Assembly (NCBI RefSeq): GCF_041080815.1
Contig: NZ_CP160205.1
Span: 5,022,001 to 5,086,000, forward strand
From: Mucilaginibacter yixingensis
Lineage (GTDB): Bacteria; Bacteroidota; Bacteroidia; Sphingobacteriales; Sphingobacteriaceae
Reading direction: 5' to 3'
DNA: 64,000 nucleotides
The position numbers and the translations under genes are program-made. Under the pieces are notes generated by a model. It was given only the letters and a program-made list of their open reading frames with translations. It was not told where the DNA came from and did no database searches. Shown one piece after another: positions 24,620 through 32,918 of the stretch; the stretch's first letter is position 1, and every line of letters starts with the position of its first letter.

Positions 24620-26769
24620 ATCTCCCGCTTCATCCAGCTAATTACCGCCCTAATCTCCAGATAACTGTAATCATCACCCAAAACTTCCTTTAATGGTGAT
24701 AGGTATTCACTGCCATAACTCTCCACCGCATCGGCAATAACCGGGAGTTTTTGGGCCGATACAAAGGTGCTGATATCCAGTTCGCCGGTGGTAATAAAGG
24801 CACAAAGGTGGTTTTGAACAGTTTGGGGCGATAGATCGCGCTGTTTGGCTATCTCCTCAAAGCTTTTGCCCGATTTGTAGAGGTTGAAACTTTCCTGTTG
24901 CGTGTTGCTGGCGCCGGTTGTTTTTGGTTTAGGCTTACGTTCGCGCGCTCGTTTCGTAGTGCGCTCGGCAATTTTTGATGTCAATCCGTTTGCCTGGCAA
25001 TATGGGATAATGATGTTGAGAAATGCCTCGCCATAACGTTGCAATTTCAGTTCGCCAAAGCCTGATATCTGGCGTAATTCTGGTAAAGACTGCGGCAGGT
25101 ACGTGGCCAGCTCCATCAGCGTGGCGTCTGAAAGCACGATGTAGGCCGGTACGTTTTCCCGCTCGGCCAGGTCGCGGCGCTGGTTTTTGAGCTGATTGAA
25201 TAACGGGGCCTCGTGCGGTGGAGTTTCGGGTTGATGCGTTTCTTCGGTGCTTTGTGACAGGGTGAGTTCGATTTTTTCCAACCCTTTCAGCACCGCATCG
25301 CTACGCTCAGTCAATTGCAGTACCGGGTAGGCATCCTGACTGGTTTGCAGGTAGCCCAGTTGGATCAGTTCGCGCAGGTGACGTTGCCAGTCGGCTTTGC
25401 TGATATCGGCCCCTGCTCCATATGTTTTTAACTGTTTATGTTCTTCCCGAAGTTTGGCGCTGTTTGAGCCACGCAGCAGATCGATTACATAACCCATGCC
25501 GAAACGCTCTTTCAGGCGGGCCACAGCCGAGAGGGCTTTCTGGGCAATCACCGTGCCGTCAAACTTTTCAAACTCGCTCAGGCAAACATCACATGAGCCG
25601 CAATGACCGGGGAAATCTTCATTAAAATATTTAAGCAGATACTGTCGGCGGCAACTTTGTAACTGGCAATACTGCACCATGTCGTCCAGCTTGCGCAACA
25701 TAATACGGGTTTGCTCGGGGTTATCTTCCACCTGTGCAAAGCGCTGCAGCTTAAATGCATCACCCGCCGAGAAAAACAGCAGGGCCTCAGACGGCAGTCC
25801 ATCGCGCCCGGCACGACCGGTTTCCTGGTAATAACCCTCAATATTCCTAGGCAGATCCATGTGCACCACATAGCGCACGTTTGATTTATTGATGCCCATG
25901 CCAAAGGCAATGGTCGCTACCATAATGCGCACCTCATCGCGCAGGAAAGCTTCCTGGTTGCGGGCTTTTACATCATTACTGAGTCCGGCATGATAAGCCT
26001 CGGCAGAAAAACCTTCTCGTTGTAGTTGTGCGGCCAGGTCTTCGGTAGACTGGCGAGACAAGCAATATATAATGCCCGAATCTTCTTTGTGCTTATCCAG
26101 AAAATCCAGCAATTGGCCGGTACTGTTCTTTTTGGGTGCGACAGTGTAATTGATATTAGCGCGGTTGAACGACGATACAAACTGAGCCGGGTTATGCAGG
26201 TTCAGTTTCTCCAAAATGTCTTTTCGGGTCAGCTGATCTGCTGTTGCCGTTAATGCGATGACCGGGATATTCGGAAACTCTGTTTTCAGTCCGGCCAGCA
26301 TCAAATATTCCGGACGAAAATCATGCCCCCAGTGCGAGATACAGTGCGCCTCGTCAATAGCAATGAGCGATACGCTGAGCGATTTCAAAAAATCCGTTAA
26401 CCGGCTTTCAGATTTAAACAGTCGTTCCGGAGCCAGGTAAAGTAGTTTGATTTCGCCGCTGCGCAGTCGCTGGATAATATCGCTTTGCTCTGCACTGCTC
26501 TGAGTGGAGTTGAGGTAAGCAGCCGGGATGCCGGTAACATTCAGTGCATCTACCTGGTCCTTCATCAGCGCGATGAGTGGGGAAATAACAATGGTCAATC
26601 CGCCCAGCAGAACAGCAGGTAACTGGTAACAAATAGATTTGCCCCCACCGGTTGGCATCAACACCATGGCATCACCTTTATTGAGCAATTGCTGTACAAT
26701 AGCCTCCTGCTGATGGCGGAAACTGCTGTAACCAAAGTATTTCTGTAAGGCCTGGGCCGGGGTGGTCAT
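24604..26769 (-). CDS. recQ: ATP-dependent DNA helicase RecQ
   Basis: RecQ unwinds DNA 3' to 5' in recombination and repair. The 721-residue protein has Walker A PTGGGKS (39-45), DEAH (139-142), the GRAGRDG motif VI, and a zinc site formed by cysteines in QSCRRQY and HCGSCDVC near 375-410. Then follow the RQC winged helix, an HRDC domain (residues about 530-605) and a C-terminal helix-turn-helix region (KSFEEIAKQRDLSPQTVQNH) also seen in Bacillus-type RecQ. The last few codons come from a family H repeat. It is transcribed alone; its start lies near the divergent toxin-antitoxin promoter. Confidence 0.96.
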   Translation of the reverse strand: MTTPAQALQKYFGYSSFRHQQEAIVQQLLNKGDAMVLMPTGGGKSICYQLPAVLLGGLTIVISPLIALMKDQVDALNVTGIPAAYLNSTQSSAEQSDIIQRLRSGEIKLLYLAPERLFKSESRLTDFLKSLSVSLIAIDEAHCISHWGHDFRPEYLMLAGLKTEFPNIPVIALTATADQLTRKDILEKLNLHNPAQFVSSFNRANINYTVAPKKNSTGQLLDFLDKHKEDSGIIYCLSRQSTEDLAAQLQREGFSAEAYHAGLSNDVKARNQEAFLRDEVRIMVATIAFGMGINKSNVRYVVHMDLPRNIEGYYQETGRAGRDGLPSEALLFFSAGDAFKLQRFAQVEDNPEQTRIMLRKLDDMVQYCQLQSCRRQYLLKYFNEDFPGHCGSCDVCLSEFEKFDGTVIAQKALSAVARLKERFGMGYVIDLLRGSNSAKLREEHKQLKTYGAGADISKADWQRHLRELIQLGYLQTSQDAYPVLQLTERSDAVLKGLEKIELTLSQSTEETHQPETPPHEAPLFNQLKNQRRDLAERENVPAYIVLSDATLMELATYLPQSLPELRQISGFGELKLQRYGEAFLNIIIPYCQANGLTSKIAERTTKRARERKPKPKTTGASNTQQESFNLYKSGKSFEEIAKQRDLSPQTVQNHLCAFITTGELDISTFVSAQKLPVIADAVESYGSEYLSPLKEVLGDDYSYLEIRAVISWMKREMNQDS

Positions 26770-26846
26770 GTGGGTAAATATACTAATATTTTTGGCAAAT
26801 GCGGGCGGCTCGATTCAGAATTAATTTAATGCGGGGGCGGACTGAT

Positions 26847-26880
26847 TTTGAGCGAAAGAGGATAAAATTTAGTAAATTTG
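26847..26880 (+). promoter_or_regulatory. Bacteroidota promoter of the toxin-antitoxin unit
   Basis: A -33 TTTG (26847-26850) and an exact -7 box TAAATTTG (26873-26880) are 22 bases apart. The antitoxin ATG begins only 5 bases after the box, so the message should have almost no leader. Confidence 0.6.
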
Positions 26881-26885
26881 ATACT

Positions 26886-27128
26886 ATGAGTATTGCCGAA
26901 ATTAAACAAAAGCTGCATGAGTATATAGATACCGCTGAAGATGAGCAGTTGCTTGAGGCGGTTTATGATCTACTTGAAAATGGCGGGTCCCCGGAGCGAA
27001 ATAGTTTGACTGCCGAGCAATGGGAAGAGCTTGATCGCCGTATGGAAGAGTATCAGAATGGCTCGGCTAAAATTTATGATTGGGAAGATGCTGCCAAAAA
27101 GATAGAGAGCTCGTTAAAGAAAAAATGA
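26886..27128 (+). CDS. Antitoxin of a RelE/ParE-type toxin-antitoxin pair
   Basis: This 80-residue acidic, helical protein (MSIAEIKQKLHEYIDTAEDE..., then LTAEQWEELDRRMEEYQNG and AAKKIESSLKKK) has the size, charge and position of an antitoxin that binds a ParE/RelE toxin. A family name cannot be given with confidence. An upstream ATG at 26799 would give 29 extra residues and overlap the promoter, so I choose 26886. Its last four bases overlap the toxin start as ATGA, which fixes a near 1:1 translation of both proteins. The gene pair is short and lies between recQ and hemH. Confidence 0.8.
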   Translation: MSIAEIKQKLHEYIDTAEDEQLLEAVYDLLENGGSPERNSLTAEQWEELDRRMEEYQNGSAKIYDWEDAAKKIESSLKKK

Positions 27129-27430
27129 GTTCAATATTTAGTGTCAAAATAAACGAAAAGGCGCTTCACGAACTTGAGGCATCTGTTAAGTGGTATGAAG
27201 AAGAACTTCCCGGTTTGGGTGAGCGTTTTTTTGTCGCGGTACGCGAAAAAATCAGGCTGATTGTAAAAGGCCCGTATTTGTATAAATCTTTAAATGAAAA
27301 ATATCGTCAGGCCGTCTTGGCGGATTTCCCTTTCGTAATTGTTTATTGGATAAATGAACAACAGCAGATCATTATTATTTCGGCTATCTTCCATACTAGC
27401 CGCCGTCCCAATAAGAGGATTAGAAAATAA
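27125..27430 (+). CDS. ParE/RelE-family toxin
   Basis: The 101-residue basic protein has the RelE/ParE fold pattern: an N-terminal strand (FSVKINEKALHELEASVKWYEE), a helix LGERFFVAVREKI, the PYLYKSLNEKYRQAVLADFPFVIVYWI strands and a C-terminal HTSRRPNK. Such proteins poison gyrase (ParE) or cleave ribosome-bound mRNA (RelE); which one applies cannot be read here. The start at 27125 is preferred because it overlaps the antitoxin stop. The C-terminal HTSRRP pattern is usual for these toxins. It likely acts in the cytoplasm under control of the antitoxin complex. Confidence 0.85.
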   Translation: MSSIFSVKINEKALHELEASVKWYEEELPGLGERFFVAVREKIRLIVKGPYLYKSLNEKYRQAVLADFPFVIVYWINEQQQIIIISAIFHTSRRPNKRIRK

Positions 27431-27469
27431 CCCAATCTTGATCTTGATGAAACTTCAATAGATTAGCAA

Positions 27470-28021
27470 TTAGTATTGCCAACTGGTCAATCTGCCGTTC
27501 TCAAAATAATAATATTCAGTTTTACCACTGGGGCGATTATTGTAAACCCATTGTTCATGAGTGCCCCAGGCGCCCTCGGTCGTGTTTATTTCGTCAGGCT
27601 TTTCCATAAACACAAGAAACATTTTTTTTGTCATTCCAACGCTTGGGGTCGCATTATAGATGTCAACACCATAGCTGGGACCATATTTCTTTTTTAGTTC
27701 TACCAAATATTGCTTTGCTATAAAATCATTCTTAAAAAAGATTACAGCATCAGTGTGATTTAAGGCTGTATCTTTTATAATGCCAATCTTTGCTTTAAAC
27801 TTGGCCCGCCAAAGATTTGTATTCATATTGTAATACATCAGTCTAACAGTATCTCCTTCTTTGAGCTCGATTGGCGTTTGCGGTGCTGGCTTTTCAGGTG
27901 TCATTGTTGCGCTGCTGATAAGGGTTGCCAATACCGTTTTAGATGGTGCAGACTTAGTTCTTTTTTGAGCGAAAGCAGAAACGATTGCTAACGAAAGTAG
28001 AATTGATAATAAGGTTCTCAT
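27470..28021 (-). CDS. Secreted protein of unknown function
   Basis: I do not recognise this 183-residue protein. It has a Sec signal (MRTLLSILLSLAIVSAFAQ), so it is exported. The mature part contains a segment ELKEGDTVRLMYYNMNTNLWRAK and an aromatic C terminus (KTEYYYFENGRLTSWQY). The start at 28021 is chosen because the longer frame adds a non-signal stretch that overlaps a family B fragment. It is convergent with the toxin gene, 39 bases away. No catalytic motif is visible. Confidence 0.65.
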   Translation of the reverse strand: MRTLLSILLSLAIVSAFAQKRTKSAPSKTVLATLISSATMTPEKPAPQTPIELKEGDTVRLMYYNMNTNLWRAKFKAKIGIIKDTALNHTDAVIFFKNDFIAKQYLVELKKKYGPSYGVDIYNATPSVGMTKKMFLVFMEKPDEINTTEGAWGTHEQWVYNNRPSGKTEYYYFENGRLTSWQY

Positions 28022-28133
28022 GCGGTAAAAATAGAAATTTGCGGGCATATTGCGAGGAAGCATTGGCTACTTCCTTTCTCACAAAATAACAAAACCCTGA
28101 TCTTCGTCATTTTTTAGGCGATGTAATTATGCT

Positions 28134-28141
28134 TACTTTTG
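28134..28141 (+). promoter_or_regulatory. -7 box of the hemH promoter
   Basis: The sequence TACTTTTG matches TAnnTTTG exactly and lies 14 bases before the hemH ATG. Confidence 0.5.
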
Positions 28142-28155
28142 CTGCCTGTTGAAAA

Positions 28156-29175
28156 ATGGCTAAAAAAGGAGTATTACTGGTTAATTTAGGTACGCCCGAC
28201 AGCGCGGCTACGCCCGATGTGCGTAAATACCTGAACGAGTTTTTGATGGATGGGCGTGTGATCGATATCAACCCGGTATCGCGCGCATTGCTGGTACGCG
28301 GGGTGATTACGCCATTCCGCGCGCCGAAATCGGCAAAGTTGTATAAAGAAATCTGGTCGGCCGAGACAGGTTCTCCCCTGCTTTACTATAGCGTCCGCCA
28401 GCAGGAATTGCTGCAAAAGCGCCTTGGAGATGAGTATATGGTAGAGCTGGCTATGCGCTACCAAACCCCATCTATTGAGGCGGCTTTAGATCGATTGAAG
28501 GCTGCGCTGGTAGAAGATATCCGTGTAATTGCCCTGTTCCCGCAGTATGCATCGGCCAGTACCGGCTCGGTGTATGAGAAGGTGATGCGTTTGGTGGGTC
28601 AGTGGCCTACTATTCCTAATATCTCGTTTATCAACTCTTTCCATGATAACCCGTTGATGATTGAGGCTTTTGCCCAAAACGCCCAGAAACATCAGCCTGA
28701 GCAATTTGACCATGTCCTGTTCAGCTTCCACGGCTTGCCGCAACGCCAGCTGGTGAAGTGTGACCATACCCACAATCACTGCCTGAAATCGGCCGATTGC
28801 TGCCAGACGTTGACTGATGTGAATAAGTTCTGTTATTCAGCGCAATCATATGACACCGCACGGTTGATTGCCCAAAAAATGGGATTGAAGAAAGAGCAGT
28901 ACACGGTATGCTTTCAATCTCGCCTGGGTAGCGATCCATGGGTGCAGCCATACACCAGCGTGGTGATTGAAGACCTGGCCAAACAAGGTAAAAAGAAACT
29001 GCTGGTATTTTGTCCCGCCTTTGTGGCCGATTGCCTGGAAACCGTATATGAGGTTTCTGTGGAGTACGATGGCGAGTTTAAACAGCACGGCGGTGAGCAC
29101 GTGCAGCTGGTAGAAAGCCTGAACGATAACCCCCTATTTATTGATGCCCTGGAGGGGATGGTGAAGAACAGGTAA
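28156..29175 (+). CDS. hemH: Ferrochelatase
   Basis: HemH inserts ferrous iron into protoporphyrin IX, the last step of haem synthesis. The 339-residue protein shows the N-terminal VLLVNLGTPDSA motif and the catalytic histidine H192 in SFHGLPQRQL. Directly after it a cysteine group (C202, C209, C215, C216, C226) resembles the internal ligand cluster of [2Fe-2S]-containing bacterial ferrochelatases. A second conserved block, CPAFVADCLETVYE, lies near residue 285. No other haem genes are adjacent. The promoter has a -7 box at 28134-28141. Confidence 0.95.
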   Translation: MAKKGVLLVNLGTPDSAATPDVRKYLNEFLMDGRVIDINPVSRALLVRGVITPFRAPKSAKLYKEIWSAETGSPLLYYSVRQQELLQKRLGDEYMVELAMRYQTPSIEAALDRLKAALVEDIRVIALFPQYASASTGSVYEKVMRLVGQWPTIPNISFINSFHDNPLMIEAFAQNAQKHQPEQFDHVLFSFHGLPQRQLVKCDHTHNHCLKSADCCQTLTDVNKFCYSAQSYDTARLIAQKMGLKKEQYTVCFQSRLGSDPWVQPYTSVVIEDLAKQGKKKLLVFCPAFVADCLETVYEVSVEYDGEFKQHGGEHVQLVESLNDNPLFIDALEGMVKNR

Positions 29176-29191
29176 TTCACTGACTTCAATC

Positions 29192-29602
29192 ATGGTAGTT
29201 ATAGTAGTTTTCTTTTCAATTATAATTATCCTCTGGCTAGTCAATCTGTACCGTTGGTCTACCGTCAAATATCTAAATATTGAAGCCGGTGTTCTTTACG
29301 TAACCTACAGCAGATTACTGCGCAGGCGATTAAAAAAGAGTTATCCGCTGTCAGAAATCGATTTTATTTATCGCGATCGGCCTATTGCCGACAGATGGTT
29401 TGACGTTGGATTAAACTCGCGAATGGCCAGAAGAGGAAATGTGTTAACCGTTTTTTGGAAACAAACCGCTCTTTTTGATCTTGAACCCGGGAACTACGGC
29501 TGGAAAGACTATGGCATCAGGCAGGTAGCACTTGATTTGAAGCACTCTGGCGTGAAACAGGTTGTTGATAAGTATGGAGATAAAGACGTGGTGCTTGAAT
29601 AA
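29192..29602 (+). CDS. Membrane-anchored protein of unknown function
   Basis: I do not recognise this 136-residue protein. An N-terminal helix (MVVIVVFFSIIIILWLVNLY) anchors it in the membrane and the rest is a soluble domain with YPLSEIDFIYRDRPI and LFDLEPGNYGWKDYG. The strand pattern is reminiscent of a PH-like domain, but this is a guess. It starts 16 bases after hemH and may be co-transcribed. Its end is only two bases from the end of the convergent kdtA gene, with no terminator between them. Confidence 0.6.
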   Translation: MVVIVVFFSIIIILWLVNLYRWSTVKYLNIEAGVLYVTYSRLLRRRLKKSYPLSEIDFIYRDRPIADRWFDVGLNSRMARRGNVLTVFWKQTALFDLEPGNYGWKDYGIRQVALDLKHSGVKQVVDKYGDKDVVLE

Positions 29603-29604
29603 AA

Positions 29605-30828
29605 CTAGTCTTCTCGGATAATATACCCCACAATCGCCTCGGTTGCCCCAATCTTATTTGCCACATAATTGCGGGCTTTATCTCCTGCAGCATTTCTAAA
29701 ACCGGCATCGCCTAAAACCTTGGCGGCAATACTATTTAGCTCTTCCTGATTATTGATACTAAAGCCAGCCTGTAAGGCAATCAGCTCGCGTGCTTCGCGA
29801 AACTTTTGATATTTGGGTCCGAAGATAACCGGTAGGCCAAAAGCTGCGCCTTCCAGTGTATTGTGGATGCCCGCGCCAAAGCCTCCGCCAATGTAAGCGG
29901 CATCGCCATATTGGTAGAGTGATGACAGCATGCCAATGTTATCAATTACCAGCACGCGGTAATTAGAAAGCGCTTTCGATGCATTTGCGATCTGCGAGAA
30001 GCGAACGGTTGCATCAGCAGGAAGTACATTCATTAATCGGCTCACTTTGTCGTCCCCAATCTCGTGCGGTGCGAAGATGAATTTCCAATCGGGATAAGCA
30101 GTAATCAGTTGTGCCAGCAGATCTTCATCCGGCGGCCACGAGCTACCGGCTACCAGCAACTTTTGGTTGTTTTTAAACTCGGCTATCAGTGGCAGGTCTT
30201 TGGGCTGCTGGGCGTTGGCCCAAACGCGGTCAAACCGGGTATCGCCACTAACGGTTACATTGTCAATGCCAAGATTTTGCAGTAATTGCCGGCTATCATC
30301 ATCCTGAACAAAGAAATGATTGACCATGCCCAACATTTTGCGGTGCAGGCCGCCATACCATTTAAAAAACACCTGGTTGGGGCGAAAGATGCTGGAGATG
30401 ATATATAGGGGCACCTGCTGTTTTTGCAGCTCGTTAAAATAATAGTACCAATACTCGTATTTGGTAAAAATAGCCATGCTTGGGTTAATGGCGGCTATAA
30501 ACCGGCGGGCGTTGGCACGGGTATCCAGCGGTAAATAATATACAGCATCGGCCAGCGGGGTGTTCTTTCTGATCTCATAACCAGAGGGTGAAAAGAACGA
30601 GATTACTATAGGACGGTCAGGATAAACAATTTTTAAACGTTCCAGCACGGGACGCCCCTGCTCAAACTCGCCCAATGATGCAAAATGGAACCAGATGCTG
30701 TTTTGATGGGTGTTAACAGCTTGATTTTTACGCCCATCAATCCATTGTGCGGCTTTTTTGTTAAAAAAAGATACCAGCTTGATGAGTAGATAATAAATAT
30801 AGTTTGCTATGTTGTAGATCAATAACAT
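29605..30828 (-). CDS. waaA: 3-deoxy-D-manno-octulosonic acid transferase (WaaA/KdtA)
   Basis: The enzyme transfers Kdo to lipid A precursor at the inner membrane, an essential step in lipopolysaccharide assembly. It has an N-terminal membrane-associated helix (IYNIANYIYYLLIKLVSFF) and the GT-B fold with FHFASLGEFEQGRPVLE and YIGGGFGAGIHNTLEGAAFG (shortened), the Kdo-transferase signature. I choose the ATG at 30828 (407 residues) because a start at 30867 would overlap the divergent promoter at 30844-30851. It is divergent from the UDP-xylose synthase gene, so the envelope-sugar genes are grouped around this junction. Confidence 0.92.
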   Translation of the reverse strand: MLLIYNIANYIYYLLIKLVSFFNKKAAQWIDGRKNQAVNTHQNSIWFHFASLGEFEQGRPVLERLKIVYPDRPIVISFFSPSGYEIRKNTPLADAVYYLPLDTRANARRFIAAINPSMAIFTKYEYWYYYFNELQKQQVPLYIISSIFRPNQVFFKWYGGLHRKMLGMVNHFFVQDDDSRQLLQNLGIDNVTVSGDTRFDRVWANAQQPKDLPLIAEFKNNQKLLVAGSSWPPDEDLLAQLITAYPDWKFIFAPHEIGDDKVSRLMNVLPADATVRFSQIANASKALSNYRVLVIDNIGMLSSLYQYGDAAYIGGGFGAGIHNTLEGAAFGLPVIFGPKYQKFREARELIALQAGFSINNQEELNSIAAKVLGDAGFRNAAGDKARNYVANKIGATEAIVGYIIRED

Positions 30829-30843
30829 TAAGGGCGAAATTAC

Positions 30844-30851
30844 TATCTTCG
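30844..30851 (+). promoter_or_regulatory. -7-like box upstream of the UDP-xylose synthase gene
   Basis: TATCTTCG is one mismatch from TAnnTTTG and lies 18 bases before the ATG at 30870. It falls inside the longer possible kdtA frame, which argues for the shorter kdtA start. Confidence 0.4.
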
Positions 30852-30869
30852 CCGTAAAAACCTGCATAA

Positions 30870-31862
30870 ATGGAATCTCGTAAACGGATTTTAATTACCG
30901 GTGCCGCCGGTTTCCTGGGTTCGCACCTCTGCGACAGATTTATTAAAGAAGATTATCATGTTATTGGCATGGATAACCTTATCACTGGCGATCTTCGCAA
31001 TATTGAACATTTGTTTAGCTTGGAAAACTTTGAGTTTTACCATCACGATGTTTCCAATTTTGTGCATGTACCAGGCAAGCTCGATTATATCCTGCACTTT
31101 GCCTCGCCCGCCAGCCCGATTGATTACCTGAAAATTCCTATCCAAACCTTAAAGGTAGGCTCATTGGGTACACACAATCTGTTGGGTTTAGCATTGGCTA
31201 AAGGTGCCCGCATGCTCATCGCCTCAACATCTGAAGTGTATGGCGACCCGAATATCAACCCGCAGCCAGAAGAATACTGGGGTAACGTAAACCCGGTTGG
31301 CCCGCGTGGTGTTTATGATGAAGCCAAACGTTTCCAGGAAGCCATGACCATGGCCTACCATACCTATCACGGTGTTGAAACCCGCATTGTACGTATTTTC
31401 AATACTTACGGTCCGCGTATGCGACTGAATGACGGTCGCGTTTTACCAGCATTCATTGGTCAGGCGCTGCGTGGCGAGCCATTAACCATGTTTGGCGATG
31501 GTTCTCAAACCCGCTCTTTCTGTTATGTGGACGATTTGATTGAAGGTATTTACCGCCTGCTGTTCAGCGATTATCCAAGCCCGGTTAACATTGGCAACCC
31601 TGATGAAATTACCATTCGCGAGTTTGGTGAAGAAATTATTAAACTGACCGGTACCGATCAGAAATTGATTAGCCTGCCGTTACCTACTGACGACCCTAAG
31701 CAGCGTCGCCCGGATATTACCAAAGCCAAAAGCATTTTGGGCTGGGAGCCGAAAGTATCGCGCAGCGAAGGTTTGAAGATCACGTATGAATACTTTAAAT
31801 CATTACCACAGGAGTTGATCGAGAAGGTGGAGCATAAAGACTTTAAACAATACACCAAATAA
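30870..31862 (+). CDS. UDP-glucuronate decarboxylase (UDP-xylose synthase)
   Basis: The enzyme decarboxylates UDP-glucuronic acid to UDP-xylose, a precursor for surface polysaccharides. The 330-residue protein is an extended SDR with GAAGFLGSHL (residues 11-20), the STSEVYGD block, catalytic Y149 and K153 (GVYDEAKRFQE), and RIFNTYGPRM. The GPRGVYDEAKR sequence is typical of UXS enzymes and not of GalE. It precedes galE by 5 bases, then the PHP phosphatase, so all three form one envelope-sugar operon. The cofactor should be NAD. Confidence 0.93.
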   Translation: MESRKRILITGAAGFLGSHLCDRFIKEDYHVIGMDNLITGDLRNIEHLFSLENFEFYHHDVSNFVHVPGKLDYILHFASPASPIDYLKIPIQTLKVGSLGTHNLLGLALAKGARMLIASTSEVYGDPNINPQPEEYWGNVNPVGPRGVYDEAKRFQEAMTMAYHTYHGVETRIVRIFNTYGPRMRLNDGRVLPAFIGQALRGEPLTMFGDGSQTRSFCYVDDLIEGIYRLLFSDYPSPVNIGNPDEITIREFGEEIIKLTGTDQKLISLPLPTDDPKQRRPDITKAKSILGWEPKVSRSEGLKITYEYFKSLPQELIEKVEHKDFKQYTK

Positions 31863-31867
31863 AACCT

Positions 31868-32893
31868 ATGAGCAAAATTCTGGTAACCGGCGGTTTGGGC
31901 TTTATCGGCTCGCATGCCGTTGTTGAACTGGTAAATGCCGGCTATGAACCGGTAATTGTAGATGATCTTTCAAACTCGCAGCTGGCTATTTTAGACCAAA
32001 TCACAAAGATTATTGGCTATAAACCGGCCTTTCATCAGCTGGATCTGAGCGTTGAAGCCGATGTAAACAGCCTGGCACTGGCCGAACCGGATATTACCGG
32101 TGTTATCCATTTCGCCGCATTTAAAGCTGTAGGCGAATCTGTTGGGCATCCGCTAAAATACTATCGAAATAACTTCTACTCGTTAATTAACCTGTTGAAT
32201 GCTTATTACGCTAAACCGGTAAACCTGGTGTTCTCTTCAAGCTGTACCGTTTATGGGCAGCCAGATGTGTTGCCGGTTACTGAAGATGCGCCGGTTAAGC
32301 CAGCGCAATCGCCTTATGGTAACACCAAACAGGTGGCCGAAGAAATTTTGAAAGATATGATCTTCTCTGGCGGCAGCAGATATAAAGTAGTTTCATTACG
32401 CTATTTTAACCCGGTTGGTGCCCACCACAGTGCGCTGATTGGCGAGTTACCTATTGGTGTGCCGCAAAACCTGGTGCCGTTTATCACCCAGTCTGCCATT
32501 GGCAAACGCGGTAACATTACCGTGCACGGTGATGACTACAACACGCCAGACGGTAGCTGCATCCGCGATTATATCCATGTGGTTGACTTGGCGAAGGCTC
32601 ACGTAGCTGCATTGCGTTTAATGGAGAAAGAAAGCTTTACCGGCTATGATATGTTTAATTTGGGCACCGGTACCGGCTCATCTGTGTTGGAGGTGATCCA
32701 CGCTTTTGAGCGTTCTACAGGTGTTAAGCTGAACTACCAGATTGGTCCGCGCCGCCCGGGCGATGTGGAGCAGGTTTGGGGCGATGTTACCAAATCAACT
32801 CAAAAACTGGGCTGGAAAGCAGAGTTGGGCATTGACGAAATGATGTCATCAGCCTGGGAGTGGGAGAAATATATCGAAACCAATCCGTTTTAA
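31868..32893 (+). CDS. galE: UDP-glucose 4-epimerase
   Basis: GalE interconverts UDP-glucose and UDP-galactose with tightly bound NAD. The 341-residue protein shows TGGLGFIGSH (residues 7-16), SSSCTVYG, catalytic Y150 and K154 (SPYGNTK), and the long substrate-binding loop around PIGVPQNLVPFITQ characteristic of true GalE. It lies 5 bases after the UDP-xylose synthase and 25 before the PHP phosphatase gene. It probably supplies galactose or N-acetylgalactosamine units for envelope polymers. Confidence 0.96.
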   Translation: MSKILVTGGLGFIGSHAVVELVNAGYEPVIVDDLSNSQLAILDQITKIIGYKPAFHQLDLSVEADVNSLALAEPDITGVIHFAAFKAVGESVGHPLKYYRNNFYSLINLLNAYYAKPVNLVFSSSCTVYGQPDVLPVTEDAPVKPAQSPYGNTKQVAEEILKDMIFSGGSRYKVVSLRYFNPVGAHHSALIGELPIGVPQNLVPFITQSAIGKRGNITVHGDDYNTPDGSCIRDYIHVVDLAKAHVAALRLMEKESFTGYDMFNLGTGTGSSVLEVIHAFERSTGVKLNYQIGPRRPGDVEQVWGDVTKSTQKLGWKAELGIDEMMSSAWEWEKYIETNPF

Positions 32894-32918
32894 ATAGACA
32901 ATACGCAGGGAGATAACA

